In this document: piece after piece, positions 1 through 8,289 of the stretch
Numbering within the stretch: position 1 is the stretch's first letter
Layout: each line of letters opens with the position of its first letter
From: Treponema pectinovorum
Lineage (GTDB): Bacteria > Spirochaetota > Spirochaetia > Treponematales > Treponemataceae
Reading direction: 5' to 3'
DNA: 64,000 nucleotides
Assembly: GCF_900497595.1 (NCBI RefSeq)
Contig: NZ_UFQO01000003.1
Coordinates: 249,532 to 313,531, forward strand
Position numbers and translations under genes: made by a program
Notes under the pieces: generated by a model
Databases searched by the model: none
Seen by the model: the letters and a program-made list of their open reading frames with translations, nothing else
What the model was told of the DNA's origin: nothing

Positions 1-1
1 T

Positions 2-499
2 TTACAGAAAAAAAATAAAAGCGAACTTTGCACCTTGATAAAAGAACTCGACTGGGAAACAATTTTCTTTTTAATCGGAATATTTATAGTCGTCGGTGCA
101 ATAAGCGGAGTAGGGCTTTTGAGTGATTTTTCGCACCTTTTAGTGAGATTCAGCGGTGGAAGTAAACTCTTAGGTTTTGTTACAATTTTACTCGTAAGTA
201 TAATAATCTCGGGCTTTGTAGACAATGTCCCTTACATAATGGTTATGTTACCAGTTGCTCAGCAGATGAACGCAAGTTTTGGTCTTGGAGGCGATTTGTT
301 CCCGTTTGCTCTTTTGATAGGCTCATGTCTTGGCGGAAATTTAACTCCTTTTGGAGCAAGTGCAAACGTAGTTGCCATGGGAATCTTAAAAAACGAAGGT
401 TATCCAATGTCATTCTCAAAGTGGCTAAAAATTGGCGGAACTTTTACAGTTTTAACAACCGCAGCCTCTGCAACAGTTTTGTGGATTATTTGGTCGTAA
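2..499 (+). CDS. SLC13/ArsB-NhaD-type membrane permease, C-terminal part
   Basis: The reading frame is open from base 2, so the gene begins left of the window; a TTG at 35 is only an internal codon. The visible ~165 residues are strongly hydrophobic with at least four membrane spans. They carry the segments DWETIFFLIGIF, SGFVDNVPYIMVMLP and GGNLTPFGASANVV, typical of the second repeat of ion-transporter-superfamily anion permeases (ArsB, NhaD, citrate/dicarboxylate carriers). The protein should sit in the inner membrane. The substrate cannot be told from this half: arsenite, Na+/H+ and dicarboxylates are all possible. A clear hairpin terminator follows 27 bases after the stop. Confidence 0.8.
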   Translation, partial: LQKKNKSELCTLIKELDWETIFFLIGIFIVVGAISGVGLLSDFSHLLVRFSGGSKLLGFVTILLVSIIISGFVDNVPYIMVMLPVAQQMNASFGLGGDLFPFALLIGSCLGGNLTPFGASANVVAMGILKNEGYPMSFSKWLKIGGTFTVLTTAASATVLWIIWS

Positions 500-525
500 A
501 AAAATATCTTTTATAAAGGATTAGG

Positions 526-558
526 AGCGCATCGTGCAAAAGCGATGTGCTTTTTTTT
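526..558 (+). terminator. Rho-independent terminator of the permease gene
   Basis: GCGCATCG pairs with CGATGTGC (one G-U) across an 8-nt loop and is followed by eight T. It ends the permease transcript. Confidence 0.8.
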
Positions 559-587
559 AGGCAAAAGATTATAGCAAAAACCTGCTT

Positions 588-755
588 TTCGCGGTTCCGC
601 TTTCGCTGCATTGGCGTAAAACGCCAACGCTTCGCGCCGCTACAATCAGGGCTATAAATCCATAAATGCCCTGTTACGCGTAAGTGGAAGTTATTATACC
701 GGCGCAAAATGCGCCTTTGCTAGCAGGGCTAAGAGCCAAGTATGCCCTGTTACGC
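588..755. repeat. Interspersed GC-rich palindromic repeat, copy R1
   Basis: The first half carries the family signature (CGCGGTTCCGCTTTCGCT, then TTGGCG...CGCCAA hairpin, then CGCCGCTACAATC). The second half holds two direct copies of a 32-base hairpin unit at 647-678 and 724-755, each CAGGGC...GCCCTG followed by TTACGC. The second copy abuts the stop codon of the next minus-strand gene. No gene is seen between 500 and 755. Confidence 0.75.
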
Positions 756-1145
756 TTATGCCGTAAAACTTAAAATCTGGCCTGCTTCTGGAGCTACGCC
801 TGCAAGTCCGTAACCTGTAATGCTTGCTTTGTCTATTTCTTTTTGGATTTGTTCTTGATAGTTTTTTATGAGGGTTTCTACCTGGCTTTCGTTTAGAGTG
901 TTGTCGTCTTTTAAATTTACTTTTGGTTCGTTTCGCATTGTTATAAGTTGATTTATAAGCGAATTTAAAATTTGAATTTTGCTTACAGAAACGCCTGCAC
1001 CAGTGCTGTGAGAAGCAACTCCAGAAATATGTTCAAACTGCGAATAAATTACAGCACTTGGATTTACGGAAACATAGAGTTTACTGTTGCTTCCGCTTAC
1101 AATTCCACCGTATGAATATGCGTTTAAAGAAATTGAATCAACCAT
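756..1145 (-). CDS. Hypothetical protein, 129 residues
   Basis: I do not recognise the family. The protein is soluble-looking, with no signal peptide or membrane span. The N-terminal half is rich in Ser, Tyr and Val; the C-terminal half (about 60-110) is charged and probably helical (SKIQILNSLINQL, then QVETLIKNYQEQIQKEID). It is the last gene of a minus-strand run after the solute-binding lipoprotein and the 67-residue FliM-motif protein, with a 65-base gap. A GAGGG-type ribosome site and a TATAGT hexamer lie just upstream, so it may also be transcribed on its own. Its stop codon touches repeat R1. Confidence 0.6.
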   Translation of the reverse strand: MVDSISLNAYSYGGIVSGSNSKLYVSVNPSAVIYSQFEHISGVASHSTGAGVSVSKIQILNSLINQLITMRNEPKVNLKDDNTLNESQVETLIKNYQEQIQKEIDKASITGYGLAGVAPEAGQILSFTA

Positions 1146-1210
1146 ATTTCCAACCCTCTACTATAGAATTTCGGAAAATGGATAAAAAAGTTTAGTTTTT
1201 GCTTATAAAT

Positions 1211-1414
1211 CTAAAAAAGCGTGTCAACTTCTTCTTGAGTAATAGTTATTTTAAGTTCTTTTAACTGTTTTTTTATCAGAGTTTCATCTTGTGCAATTTT
1301 TTTTAAAAACAACTCGCTCGAAAAGTTTGTGATTTTTTTTGTTAAAGGTGCAGAAGGTTCAGATGTTTTCAAAAGTTTATCAAGTTCATCTTGGGAAACC
1401 GCAATTTCTTTCAT
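1211..1414 (-). CDS. Small protein with two FliM/FliY-like SQDExDxLL motifs
   Basis: The start is the ATG at 1414, preceded by GAGGAAAATAT; the longer upstream extension has no ribosome site. The 67-residue product begins MKEIAVSQDELDKLL and ends ITITQEEVDTLF. Both ends therefore resemble the short N-terminal peptide (LSQDEIDALL) with which flagellar switch proteins FliM and FliY bind phosphorylated CheY. The middle is Lys-rich and helical. It follows the solute-binding lipoprotein by 13 bases and is probably co-transcribed. A role in binding a CheY-like regulator is inference from the motif only; no FliM core domain is present. Confidence 0.6.
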   Translation of the reverse strand: MKEIAVSQDELDKLLKTSEPSAPLTKKITNFSSELFLKKIAQDETLIKKQLKELKITITQEEVDTLF

Positions 1415-1427
1415 ATATTTTCCTCTG

Positions 1428-2696
1428 TTAGTCAAATTGTTTTGACCATGCATTTAGTAAAGATTCCATTGTTGGATTTCTTTTTGTTGTATCGGTATTT
1501 GTTGCATTTGTAAAATATGGATAAATAACTCTTTCTTTTAGGTTATCCCATCTTGCAGGAAAAGACTGTGGTGCAGATATTTTTTGTGCAGACGGCAAGT
1601 TTCCGAGTAGATTTCTATAGTAAGACGGGAAAATATATTCAGTTACGCTTTGAATGCTTGAAAATCCAGATGAAATTCCAAAGGTAACCGTGTCTAAGTC
1701 CATTTTTTTTGCGCGTTCAAGCATTAGTTTTTGATTTTCTGCTTTGAAAAACCAGAGTATAAAATCTTCTGCTCTGCGAGAATTTTTTGCATTTTTATAT
1801 ATTGCCATAGATACTATATCATCGGTTGCTGGCAGAGTTTTATTTATCTCTAACCATCTAAAGTCAATATCACCCAACTGTTCGGAGGCAATATTAAAAA
1901 AATCTTCGCTCGTCGTATAAGCAAAAAGCGTTCGTTCTGCTGCAATTTGTCGATATTTTGGAGTGTAAAGGTATTTGAACTGAAAATCCTGTTCTGATGT
2001 TGTGGAATCGTTTTTAGTGAGAGTCCAATTTTTTACATAATCAACAGCGCTATCAAGCTTATTTTTATCCCAAGTAAACGACGTTCCTTTTTCTTTAAAA
2101 CACTGCCCATATTTTTTTGAAACTTCGTAAACAAACTCTTTATCCCAAGAAGGAGCAAATCCCATCTTTGTAAAAACACCACTTGAATTTTTAGAATTGA
2201 ACAGAGCCCCTAAATCTCTAAGCTCATCTAAAGTTAAGGTATATTTGTTTTCAATTAAGTTTTCGTTTTTTGTGGAGAATATAACTAACGGAAGATTAAA
2301 ACTGACTGGCAATAAAAATTGCTTGCCCGAATGTTGACCGTATTTAAAAAGCGAAGAATATATGGCACTGCTGTCAACTTTGTCTTTGCTTAAAAGGCTG
2401 TCCAGCGCCCTAAAATTTTTTCTTATGCGTTCATTTTTTAGCCAAGAGCCAACAACTAAATCCGGCTTTTCTTCATCTTTTGCAATAGGAAAAGAATTTG
2501 CTAGATTTTTTTTATAAACAACTATAGCCTTCGTTTTTTCTTGCATCGAATTAAAAAGTTCTGTGTACGAAACAAACTCTGGGCGGTCTGTCCAAATTAT
2601 AAAATTTGTTTTAGAAGAATTAGGCTTGCAACCAAAAATAAACAATGTTTGCAAAATTATAAGTAAAATTGATATTCTGGTAGCGAGTTTTTTCAT
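1428..2696 (-). CDS. Extracellular solute-binding lipoprotein (sugar ABC transporter type)
   Basis: The start chosen is the ATG at 2696, giving MKKLATRISI, a hydrophobic stretch and an IFGC lipobox (422 residues). The mature part begins with FIIWTDRPEFVSYTELFN, the usual opening of family-1 periplasmic sugar-binding proteins. It continues with a PDLVVG strand and a late DDIVSMAIYKNA segment. It would be a membrane-anchored receptor delivering a carbohydrate or similar solute to an ABC permease, but no permease or ATPase gene is adjacent. There is no Shine-Dalgarno; a TATAAT lies 10 bases before the ATG, suggesting a leaderless message. Two small genes follow in the same direction. Confidence 0.75.
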   Translation of the reverse strand: MKKLATRISILLIILQTLFIFGCKPNSSKTNFIIWTDRPEFVSYTELFNSMQEKTKAIVVYKKNLANSFPIAKDEEKPDLVVGSWLKNERIRKNFRALDSLLSKDKVDSSAIYSSLFKYGQHSGKQFLLPVSFNLPLVIFSTKNENLIENKYTLTLDELRDLGALFNSKNSSGVFTKMGFAPSWDKEFVYEVSKKYGQCFKEKGTSFTWDKNKLDSAVDYVKNWTLTKNDSTTSEQDFQFKYLYTPKYRQIAAERTLFAYTTSEDFFNIASEQLGDIDFRWLEINKTLPATDDIVSMAIYKNAKNSRRAEDFILWFFKAENQKLMLERAKKMDLDTVTFGISSGFSSIQSVTEYIFPSYYRNLLGNLPSAQKISAPQSFPARWDNLKERVIYPYFTNATNTDTTKRNPTMESLLNAWSKQFD

Positions 2697-2712
2697 CAGG
2701 ATTAGGATTATA
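2697..2712 (-). promoter_or_regulatory. -10 element 10 nt before the solute-binding lipoprotein ATG
   Basis: TATAAT (minus strand) at 2712-2707 is followed by only 10 bases before the ATG and no ribosome site. The -35 region is poor. Predicted leaderless start. Confidence 0.5.
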
Positions 2713-2793
2713 CAGTATTTGTTTGGGTTTTGCACCCGTATGATAAAGAAAACAATTTTTTACAATTTTACAGGTGAATAATTACAGTTGAAT

Positions 2794-2830
2794 AAAAAAC
2801 ACCCGCTGTTAAATTTTAGCGAGTGTTTTA
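2794..2830 (-). terminator. Terminator of the aminotransferase gene
   Basis: On the minus strand AACACTCGCT pairs with AGCGGGTGTT (one G-U) around a T/A-rich loop and is followed by a T run, 27 bases beyond the aminotransferase stop. Confidence 0.75.
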
Positions 2831-2856
2831 AGAGTATGATTTAAATTTTCAGCTGG

Positions 2857-4140
2857 TTACATCTGGTCTGCACATTCAAAGATTGCAGAATAAACTGTGT
2901 CTATCATATCTTCGTCTAAGCTGGAAAACGCCACCCTTAATGTTTGAATATCGAGAGAGATTGTTCCAATCTGCTTTTCTGCAAGCAATTTTTTTCTCAA
3001 CTCTTCTGCATCAACTCTCGTTCTAAAACTCATAAAATAGCCGGAATTAAAAGGCAGTGGTTCTAAGTTTTTGCTCTTGTGTGTTTGCAAAAATTTCTTT
3101 ACAGCAAGATAGCGGTTTTCAAGCAGTTTTCGATAGTTGCTTTTTTGAGTTTCGATATTTGGATCTGTAAACGCTTTTAAAGCAATGCTTTGGCTTGGTG
3201 TAGACGAGCAGCTTACAGAAGAGCGAATCAAGCCCATCACCTTTTTTTCTATGGCATCGTAGTGCTCTTCGTTAAGCGATTTTCCGCCAAAGGTTAAAAA
3301 TCCAACTCTAAATCCCCACACAAAATCTTCTTTTGTAGGACCGTCAATTTTTACTGCGAGTATGTTTTCGTGAAGATTTGCAAATTCGGCAAACAAAGAT
3401 TGCGGATAAATGTCGTGTTCGTAGTTTAAACCAAAATATGCGTCATCACTTATAACCAAAACCCTTGCTCCGTTTTCTGCAATATCTCTAATAATCTTTA
3501 CAATCTGCGCAGCTTCTGCATTTGTAGGAGAATATCCGCTCGGATTTTGAGGAAAATTCAACAGAATTCGTACAAAGCCAGTTTCGGCCTCTTTTTCAAC
3601 TGCATTTTTTAATGAAAAAAGGTCAAAGGCACCTTCGTCAAAAAGGTTAAACTGATGGAGCGTAGAATTTCTTCTTGTTTCTACAATTAAACCATAGTTA
3701 TCCCAACAAGGCTCTGCGGTGAGGAGAGGCTTATCTTCATCTATAAATAAATCTGCAAGGCAAGAAATTCCTGCTGTTAATCCAGGTACAACTATTGGAT
3801 TTGAAATGTTTTTTCCCCTTAAGCCAGGATTTTTTCTAAACATTGCTTCTTTCCAACATTCGCGCAAATTTGGAATGCCAGCCGTTGGAGCGTATCCAAC
3901 AAGTTCGCCAGAGGTAAGTTCTGGTGCATATTTATGCACTGCTTCGAGTATTGCGGGCTTGCCTTTTATGATTGTGGTTCCTAAGGTAGCGTTTGCAACT
4001 TTACCTGCTTTTTTTGCTTCTCCACCTTGAGAAATAATGCCTCTTGGGAAGAAAATCCTCTTTCCTAAGTCTGAAAGCAACTCGCCTGGAGTTGTGCCTT
4101 TTAGAGTTTCATTCAATTCTTGTGCTAATGGGTTCAACAT
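2857..4140 (-). CDS. PLP-dependent class I/II aminotransferase
   Basis: This 427-residue protein has the fold-type I aminotransferase pattern: a glycine-rich GYAPTAGIPNLRE region near 80, the NFPQNPSGYSPT cofactor-binding segment near 195, VISDDAYFGL near 230, and the probable Schiff-base lysine in KIDGPTKEDFVWGFRVGF near 265. It should transfer amino groups between an amino acid and a 2-oxo acid in the cytoplasm; the preferred substrate is not evident. It is transcribed alone, divergently from the Bat operon. The ATG has no ribosome site; TTACAA-16-GATACT ends 5 bases upstream, predicting a leaderless message. A terminator follows. Confidence 0.85.
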   Translation of the reverse strand: MLNPLAQELNETLKGTTPGELLSDLGKRIFFPRGIISQGGEAKKAGKVANATLGTTIIKGKPAILEAVHKYAPELTSGELVGYAPTAGIPNLRECWKEAMFRKNPGLRGKNISNPIVVPGLTAGISCLADLFIDEDKPLLTAEPCWDNYGLIVETRRNSTLHQFNLFDEGAFDLFSLKNAVEKEAETGFVRILLNFPQNPSGYSPTNAEAAQIVKIIRDIAENGARVLVISDDAYFGLNYEHDIYPQSLFAEFANLHENILAVKIDGPTKEDFVWGFRVGFLTFGGKSLNEEHYDAIEKKVMGLIRSSVSCSSTPSQSIALKAFTDPNIETQKSNYRKLLENRYLAVKKFLQTHKSKNLEPLPFNSGYFMSFRTRVDAEELRKKLLAEKQIGTISLDIQTLRVAFSSLDEDMIDTVYSAIFECADQM

Positions 4141-4173
4141 GGTAAAGTATCTTACTGCTTTACAGCGTTGTAA
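4141..4173 (-). promoter_or_regulatory. Promoter of the aminotransferase, leaderless layout
   Basis: Minus strand: TTACAA (4173-4168), 16-bp spacer, GATACT (4151-4146), then 5 bases to the ATG. No Shine-Dalgarno. Confidence 0.5.
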
Positions 4174-4226
4174 GTCAATCAGAGCGATGAGAAGACTTGC
4201 ATAAATATGCAGTTTTTGGGTTTATA

Positions 4227-5243
4227 ATGGATAAAAATTACATAAATGAAAATCATGAAAATCATGAAAATCATGATATTGAATCTTTTGAAAATTGCAA
4301 AAAGATAGTAGAAGAATGCCGCAAAGAAGCGTCTAAGCGTCTTATAGGTCAAACACACGTTATAGATGGAATTTTGACGGCTTTCATTACAGGCGGTCAT
4401 GTTCTTTTGGAAGGCGTACCAGGATTAGCAAAAACGCTGGCTGTAAAAACCTTTGCAGAAATCGCTGGAATGGATTTTAAAAGAATTCAGTTTACGCCGG
4501 ATTTGCTTCCTGCCGATGTCAGCGGAACTTTGATATACGAGCATGAAAGCGGAAAATTTTCTGTAAGAAAAGGTCCTGTTTTTACAAATCTTGTGCTTGC
4601 AGACGAAATAAACAGAGCGCCTGCCAAAGTTCAGTCTGCACTTTTGGAAGCGATGGCAGAGAAACAGGTTACAATCGGAGACGAAACTTATCCTCTCCCC
4701 AATCCATTTTTGGTTTTGGCGACAGAAAATCCTATTGAGCAGGAAGGAACTTACAATCTTCCAGAGGCGGAATTAGACAGGTTTTTGATAAAAATTCTGA
4801 TTGATTATCCGAGTCAGCAGGATGAAGTAAAAATTGTAAAAACTGCTGGAAAAGCGGACTCAATCGCAGTAAAAAAAGTTTTGAGCGCACAAAAGATAAA
4901 AGAGCTTCAATCTTTGCTGGATAAGGTTGTTTGTGCGGACAAAATAATCGAATACATTGTGAATATCGTTTCTGTAACGCGCAATTTGAACACAGGTCTA
5001 AAAAGTTCTATCGCAAAATACATATCTTTTGGCGCTTCTCCGCGCTCTGGAATTGCGCTTGCGCAATGTGCAAAAGTTAGGGCAATGTTTGAAGGTCGCT
5101 CTTTTGTTCTGCCAGAAGATGTAAAAAAATGTGCGTTGGATGTTCTTCGCCATCGCCTTGTTCTTTCTTACGAGGCAGCAGCAGATTCCGTAACTGCGGA
5201 TGACATCATTTTACAGATTCTTGATTTTGTTCCAACGCCTTAA
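4227..5243 (+). CDS. MoxR-family AAA+ ATPase of the Bat operon
   Basis: This cytoplasmic ATPase carries Walker A (GVPGLAKT, near residue 70), Walker B (LVLADEINRAP, near 130) and the sensor segment LVLATENPIEQEGTY, all standard for MoxR proteins. They act as chaperone-like partners of von Willebrand (VWA) proteins, and the VWA genes follow here. The start is uncertain: ATG 4227 is the only in-frame ATG before the core, with TTG 4197 as an alternative, and neither has a good ribosome site. The N-terminus is odd, with three perfect 9-bp units (GAAAATCAT) encoding ENHENHENH. DUF58 follows after 25 bases. Confidence 0.9.
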   Translation: MDKNYINENHENHENHDIESFENCKKIVEECRKEASKRLIGQTHVIDGILTAFITGGHVLLEGVPGLAKTLAVKTFAEIAGMDFKRIQFTPDLLPADVSGTLIYEHESGKFSVRKGPVFTNLVLADEINRAPAKVQSALLEAMAEKQVTIGDETYPLPNPFLVLATENPIEQEGTYNLPEAELDRFLIKILIDYPSQQDEVKIVKTAGKADSIAVKKVLSAQKIKELQSLLDKVVCADKIIEYIVNIVSVTRNLNTGLKSSIAKYISFGASPRSGIALAQCAKVRAMFEGRSFVLPEDVKKCALDVLRHRLVLSYEAAADSVTADDIILQILDFVPTP

Positions 5244-5268
5244 AAATCCGTAAAATCTGGTGAATTTT

Positions 5269-6159
5269 ATGCCAAAGATTTTAACCGAAAACAAAAATCA
5301 ACTCGCAAAAAAAGCTTCTCTTTTAAACCTTGCAGCAAAGACTTTGGCGGATAGCCTTAAAAACGGCAACTTCAAGTCGCTTTATCGTGGGCAGGGAATA
5401 GAGTTTATGGATGTGCGCGAATACAATTTTGGAGACAATATTCGCTCTATAGACTGGAATGTTACCGCTCGCATGGCACGCCCTTTTGTGCGCAGGTACG
5501 AAGAAGACAAGGAATTGCAGGTTTTCTTTGTACTAGACCGCTCCTTCTCGATGTTTTCAGGTTTATCAAAAAGGACAAAAATTCAAACGGCGTCCGAAGC
5601 GGCAGCCCTTTTAGTTTTGGCAAGTCTTTACAATTTTTCTGCGATTGGCGCCGTTTTTTTTGATGGAAAAATTAGGTTTTCTGCACGGGCAAAAACTGGT
5701 AGCGAACAGGCAATGATGATTTTTAAACATCTGGAAGAAACAGAACAAACTTTGGAAAAAGGTTCTGCACTTTGTGCTTCTTTAAACGGTGCATACAAAC
5801 TTTTAAAAAAACGCTCGTTTGTTTTTGTAATTTCGGATTTTAGGACAACTGGATGGGAAGAATCTCTCGCAAGGCTTGCACAAAAAAACGATGTAATCGC
5901 TTTAAGAATAACAGATACCTTGGACAGCGAGTTGCCAGAAGTTGGAACAGTTTCTTTTGTGGAGATGGAAAGTGGAAAATTGAGCAGATTCCCAACATCC
6001 TCTGCGGATTTTAAAACGCTTTGGTTTAACGATAATCGAAATCGAGTCGAAAAATGGAGAAAATTTTGTTTAACGCACGGAGTTTATCCATTGCAAATTT
6101 CAACTTCAGAAGACCCGGCTTTCGCTTTAAACAGATTCTTTAACAGCAGGAGCAAATGA
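5269..6159 (+). CDS. DUF58 protein (VWA-like), Bat operon
   Basis: The DUF58 signature is clear: GQGIEFMDVREYNFGDN followed by IRSIDWNVTARM near residues 45-70, then a VWA-like half with a MIDAS-type DRSFSMFSG near 95. No signal peptide or clear membrane span is present, so it probably acts on the cytoplasmic face. DUF58 proteins are regularly encoded between MoxR and Bat VWA genes; their biochemical role is not settled. ATG 5269 is preferred over GTG 5260 because GGTGA sits just upstream. Its stop overlaps the next ATG (ATGA at 6156-6159), implying translational coupling. Confidence 0.88.
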   Translation: MPKILTENKNQLAKKASLLNLAAKTLADSLKNGNFKSLYRGQGIEFMDVREYNFGDNIRSIDWNVTARMARPFVRRYEEDKELQVFFVLDRSFSMFSGLSKRTKIQTASEAAALLVLASLYNFSAIGAVFFDGKIRFSARAKTGSEQAMMIFKHLEETEQTLEKGSALCASLNGAYKLLKKRSFVFVISDFRTTGWEESLARLAQKNDVIALRITDTLDSELPEVGTVSFVEMESGKLSRFPTSSADFKTLWFNDNRNRVEKWRKFCLTHGVYPLQISTSEDPAFALNRFFNSRSK

Positions 6160-7217
6160 TGAAAACGATAAAATCCTGTTGTTCTAAACTTTTGCTTATT
6201 ATCGCTTTATTTTTTTTGTGTGGATTTTCTTATTCTCAAGGCTCAGATAATTCATTTTCTACAAATTCTTCGCTTTCTTCTATGCAGATTTTGCTTCCAA
6301 AAAATCCATACGTAGGCGATGAGTGCGAATTAAAATACATTTTTCAAACAGATGCAGATCTTTTTAACGATGGAATTGCGGGGCAAAAACTTTCAACCTT
6401 AAAACTTTCGCCAAATTGGCCTGTTTTTAGAGAACTTGAAGAGAGTTGTCTCGTTCAAAATGTGGTACTTGAACATTCAGGTTTTGAATACACGCTTACC
6501 ATAAAATTTATTCCGTGGAAAAGCGGAGATATAGATTTTAAAACTTTTGACCTTGCCGCGTTGGTCAACTCTTCTAAAAATCAAAAGTCAGTTGGCGCGC
6601 CTTATTCTATAGATGTCGCTCCGTTTTATGTAAATTCTCTTGCAAAAAAAATGGGCGTAACTTCGATGCGTCCTTCTAAAAGCCCAATGGTTATTCCGGG
6701 AACGAGTTTTATCCTCATCATTCTTGCCCTTGTTTTTTTTACTGTTGCAGGATTAGTTTTTTATTTTTTTATAAAACTCCCTGTCATCTTTTCATATTTT
6801 ATTTTTGCGATGGAAAAGCGAAAAATTAAAAAATTGTTTAAAAAGACAGAAAAATGTTTTATCAAACTTCTAAAGTGCGAGAATGATGAATTTTTTTGTC
6901 AGAGCATTTATGAAGAAATTAAAAATTATCTTTGCCTTCGTTTTGATAATTCATTTTCTGTAATTACGAGCAGTTCACTTTCTCAGAAATTTCAGGATTT
7001 TTTCTGTGGAACCTTATCTGAAAAACAGGAAGACGCTGTTTTTGAACTTACAGAAATTTTACATCGCTGCGATTATATACGCTTTGCAAAGGGGTCTATA
7101 GATTCTTTTAGAAAACCATCTGCAATTTATGAAACAGTTTTGGCAGAAGGAGAAAGAAAACTCTTGGTAAACAGAGCCTTAACGGCGATTTCTGTATTCA
7201 ACGTTGAACAAAATTAA
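6156..7217 (+). CDS. Bat-operon membrane protein, 353 residues
   Basis: An N-terminal signal peptide (LLLIIALFFLCGFSYSQG) leads an extracytoplasmic domain of about 150 residues with beta-rich character. A membrane segment follows near 185-210 (ILIILALVFFTVAGLVFYFF), then a charged, cytoplasmic, helical tail of about 140 residues. The position between DUF58 and BatA matches small membrane proteins found in many Bat/MoxR operons (BatD-like or DUF4381-like), but I cannot assign a named family. A GGAG ribosome site precedes the ATG. The gap to BatA is 69 bases. Confidence 0.75.
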   Translation: MMKTIKSCCSKLLLIIALFFLCGFSYSQGSDNSFSTNSSLSSMQILLPKNPYVGDECELKYIFQTDADLFNDGIAGQKLSTLKLSPNWPVFRELEESCLVQNVVLEHSGFEYTLTIKFIPWKSGDIDFKTFDLAALVNSSKNQKSVGAPYSIDVAPFYVNSLAKKMGVTSMRPSKSPMVIPGTSFILIILALVFFTVAGLVFYFFIKLPVIFSYFIFAMEKRKIKKLFKKTEKCFIKLLKCENDEFFCQSIYEEIKNYLCLRFDNSFSVITSSSLSQKFQDFFCGTLSEKQEDAVFELTEILHRCDYIRFAKGSIDSFRKPSAIYETVLAEGERKLLVNRALTAISVFNVEQN

Positions 7218-7286
7218 AAGTTTATTCAACATTTTTGTTTGCAAAGGTTGCGGTGCAAATTTTCGTATTTTGGAGGATTAAAAATT

Positions 7287-8288
7287 ATGCTTTCTTTTGA
7301 AAACCCTGTAGCATTTTTGTTTTTGCTTGTTCTTCCGATATTTTATATCCTTCGATTTTTTAAAATTTTTAAGCGAACCGCTTTTCCTTTAACGTTTGCA
7401 GATTGGCAGGGACAATCTTTTGCCTGGAGCAGTAAATTCAGTGGAATACTCAATTTTTTTGCAAATCTGTTCATAGTTTTTGCTTATATCGCTTTGATAT
7501 TTGCTTTTGCTGAACCAGAAATTCATCATCAGGAGAAAATATATACTTCAAAAGGTGCTGATATTTTATTTGTTTTAGATACTAGTCCTTCTATGGCTGC
7601 CCGCGATATTGCAGGGCTTACGAGGCTTGAAGCGGCAAAACAGGGAATTCACACTCTGGTAAAGAATAACACTGGAGCTTCTTTTGGGCTTGTTGCAATG
7701 GCAAGCGAGGCGGCTGTTATTGTTTGCCCTACAGTTGACCACAAACTTTTTTTGCAGCGTCTTGATTCTTTGGTAATAGGAGAACTCGGCGAAGGTTCTG
7801 CAATCGGAATAGGTTTAAGTTCTGCGGTTTATCATCTTGTTTCGTCAAAAGCACCAAAAAAATGCATAGTTTTGATAACCGATGGCGAAAACAATGCAGG
7901 CTCAATTCATCCTGAAACGGCTACAGAACTTGCAATTCAAAATGATATAACCTTGTACACGTTTGGAATTGGAACAAAGGGTGCTGTTCCTATTGAATAT
8001 GTTGACCCACAGACAGGAAAAGTCCATTCAGGATATTACGAGTCCGAATTTGATAGCACGCCGTTGGAGAAAATTGCATATTCGTCTGGCGGACGCTATT
8101 TTGGAATTGAATCCACTCAAGCACTCGCAGAATCGCTTGCAGCAATGGGTCAGCGCGAAAATGTTTCTCAAACTTTTTATTATAAATCTTCAAAAAAACT
8201 GATATATCCGTATTTTCTTGCATTTGCTTTTGTTCTTTTTGCTGTTTCCTGGATTATAAGGCGCATAATTTTAAAGGAGATTTTATAA
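7287..8288 (+). CDS. batA: BatA: membrane-anchored VWA protein
   Basis: The start is ATG 7287, preceded by TTGGAGGATTAAAAATT; an upstream in-frame ATG at 7239 has no ribosome site. The 333-residue product has N-terminal membrane spans (about 10-25 and 55-80), a periplasmic VWA domain with intact MIDAS (VLDTSPSMAARD near 97; later VLITDGENNAG), and a C-terminal span (YPYFLAFAFVLFAVSWI). Bat proteins were named for Bacteroides aerotolerance; in spirochaetes their exact role is uncertain, with envelope-stress tolerance being usual. The stop is followed after one base by the next ATG. Confidence 0.88.
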   Translation: MLSFENPVAFLFLLVLPIFYILRFFKIFKRTAFPLTFADWQGQSFAWSSKFSGILNFFANLFIVFAYIALIFAFAEPEIHHQEKIYTSKGADILFVLDTSPSMAARDIAGLTRLEAAKQGIHTLVKNNTGASFGLVAMASEAAVIVCPTVDHKLFLQRLDSLVIGELGEGSAIGIGLSSAVYHLVSSKAPKKCIVLITDGENNAGSIHPETATELAIQNDITLYTFGIGTKGAVPIEYVDPQTGKVHSGYYESEFDSTPLEKIAYSSGGRYFGIESTQALAESLAAMGQRENVSQTFYYKSSKKLIYPYFLAFAFVLFAVSWIIRRIILKEIL

Positions 8289-8289
8289 G

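Noticed and set aside
486-707. 73-residue minus-strand ORF
   Set aside because: It runs through the terminator hairpin and repeat R1 and has no ribosome site.
4223-4228. TATAAT as the promoter of the Bat operon
   Set aside because: It overlaps the best ATG, so transcription would begin inside the gene, and the nearest -35-like hexamer is 20 bp away.
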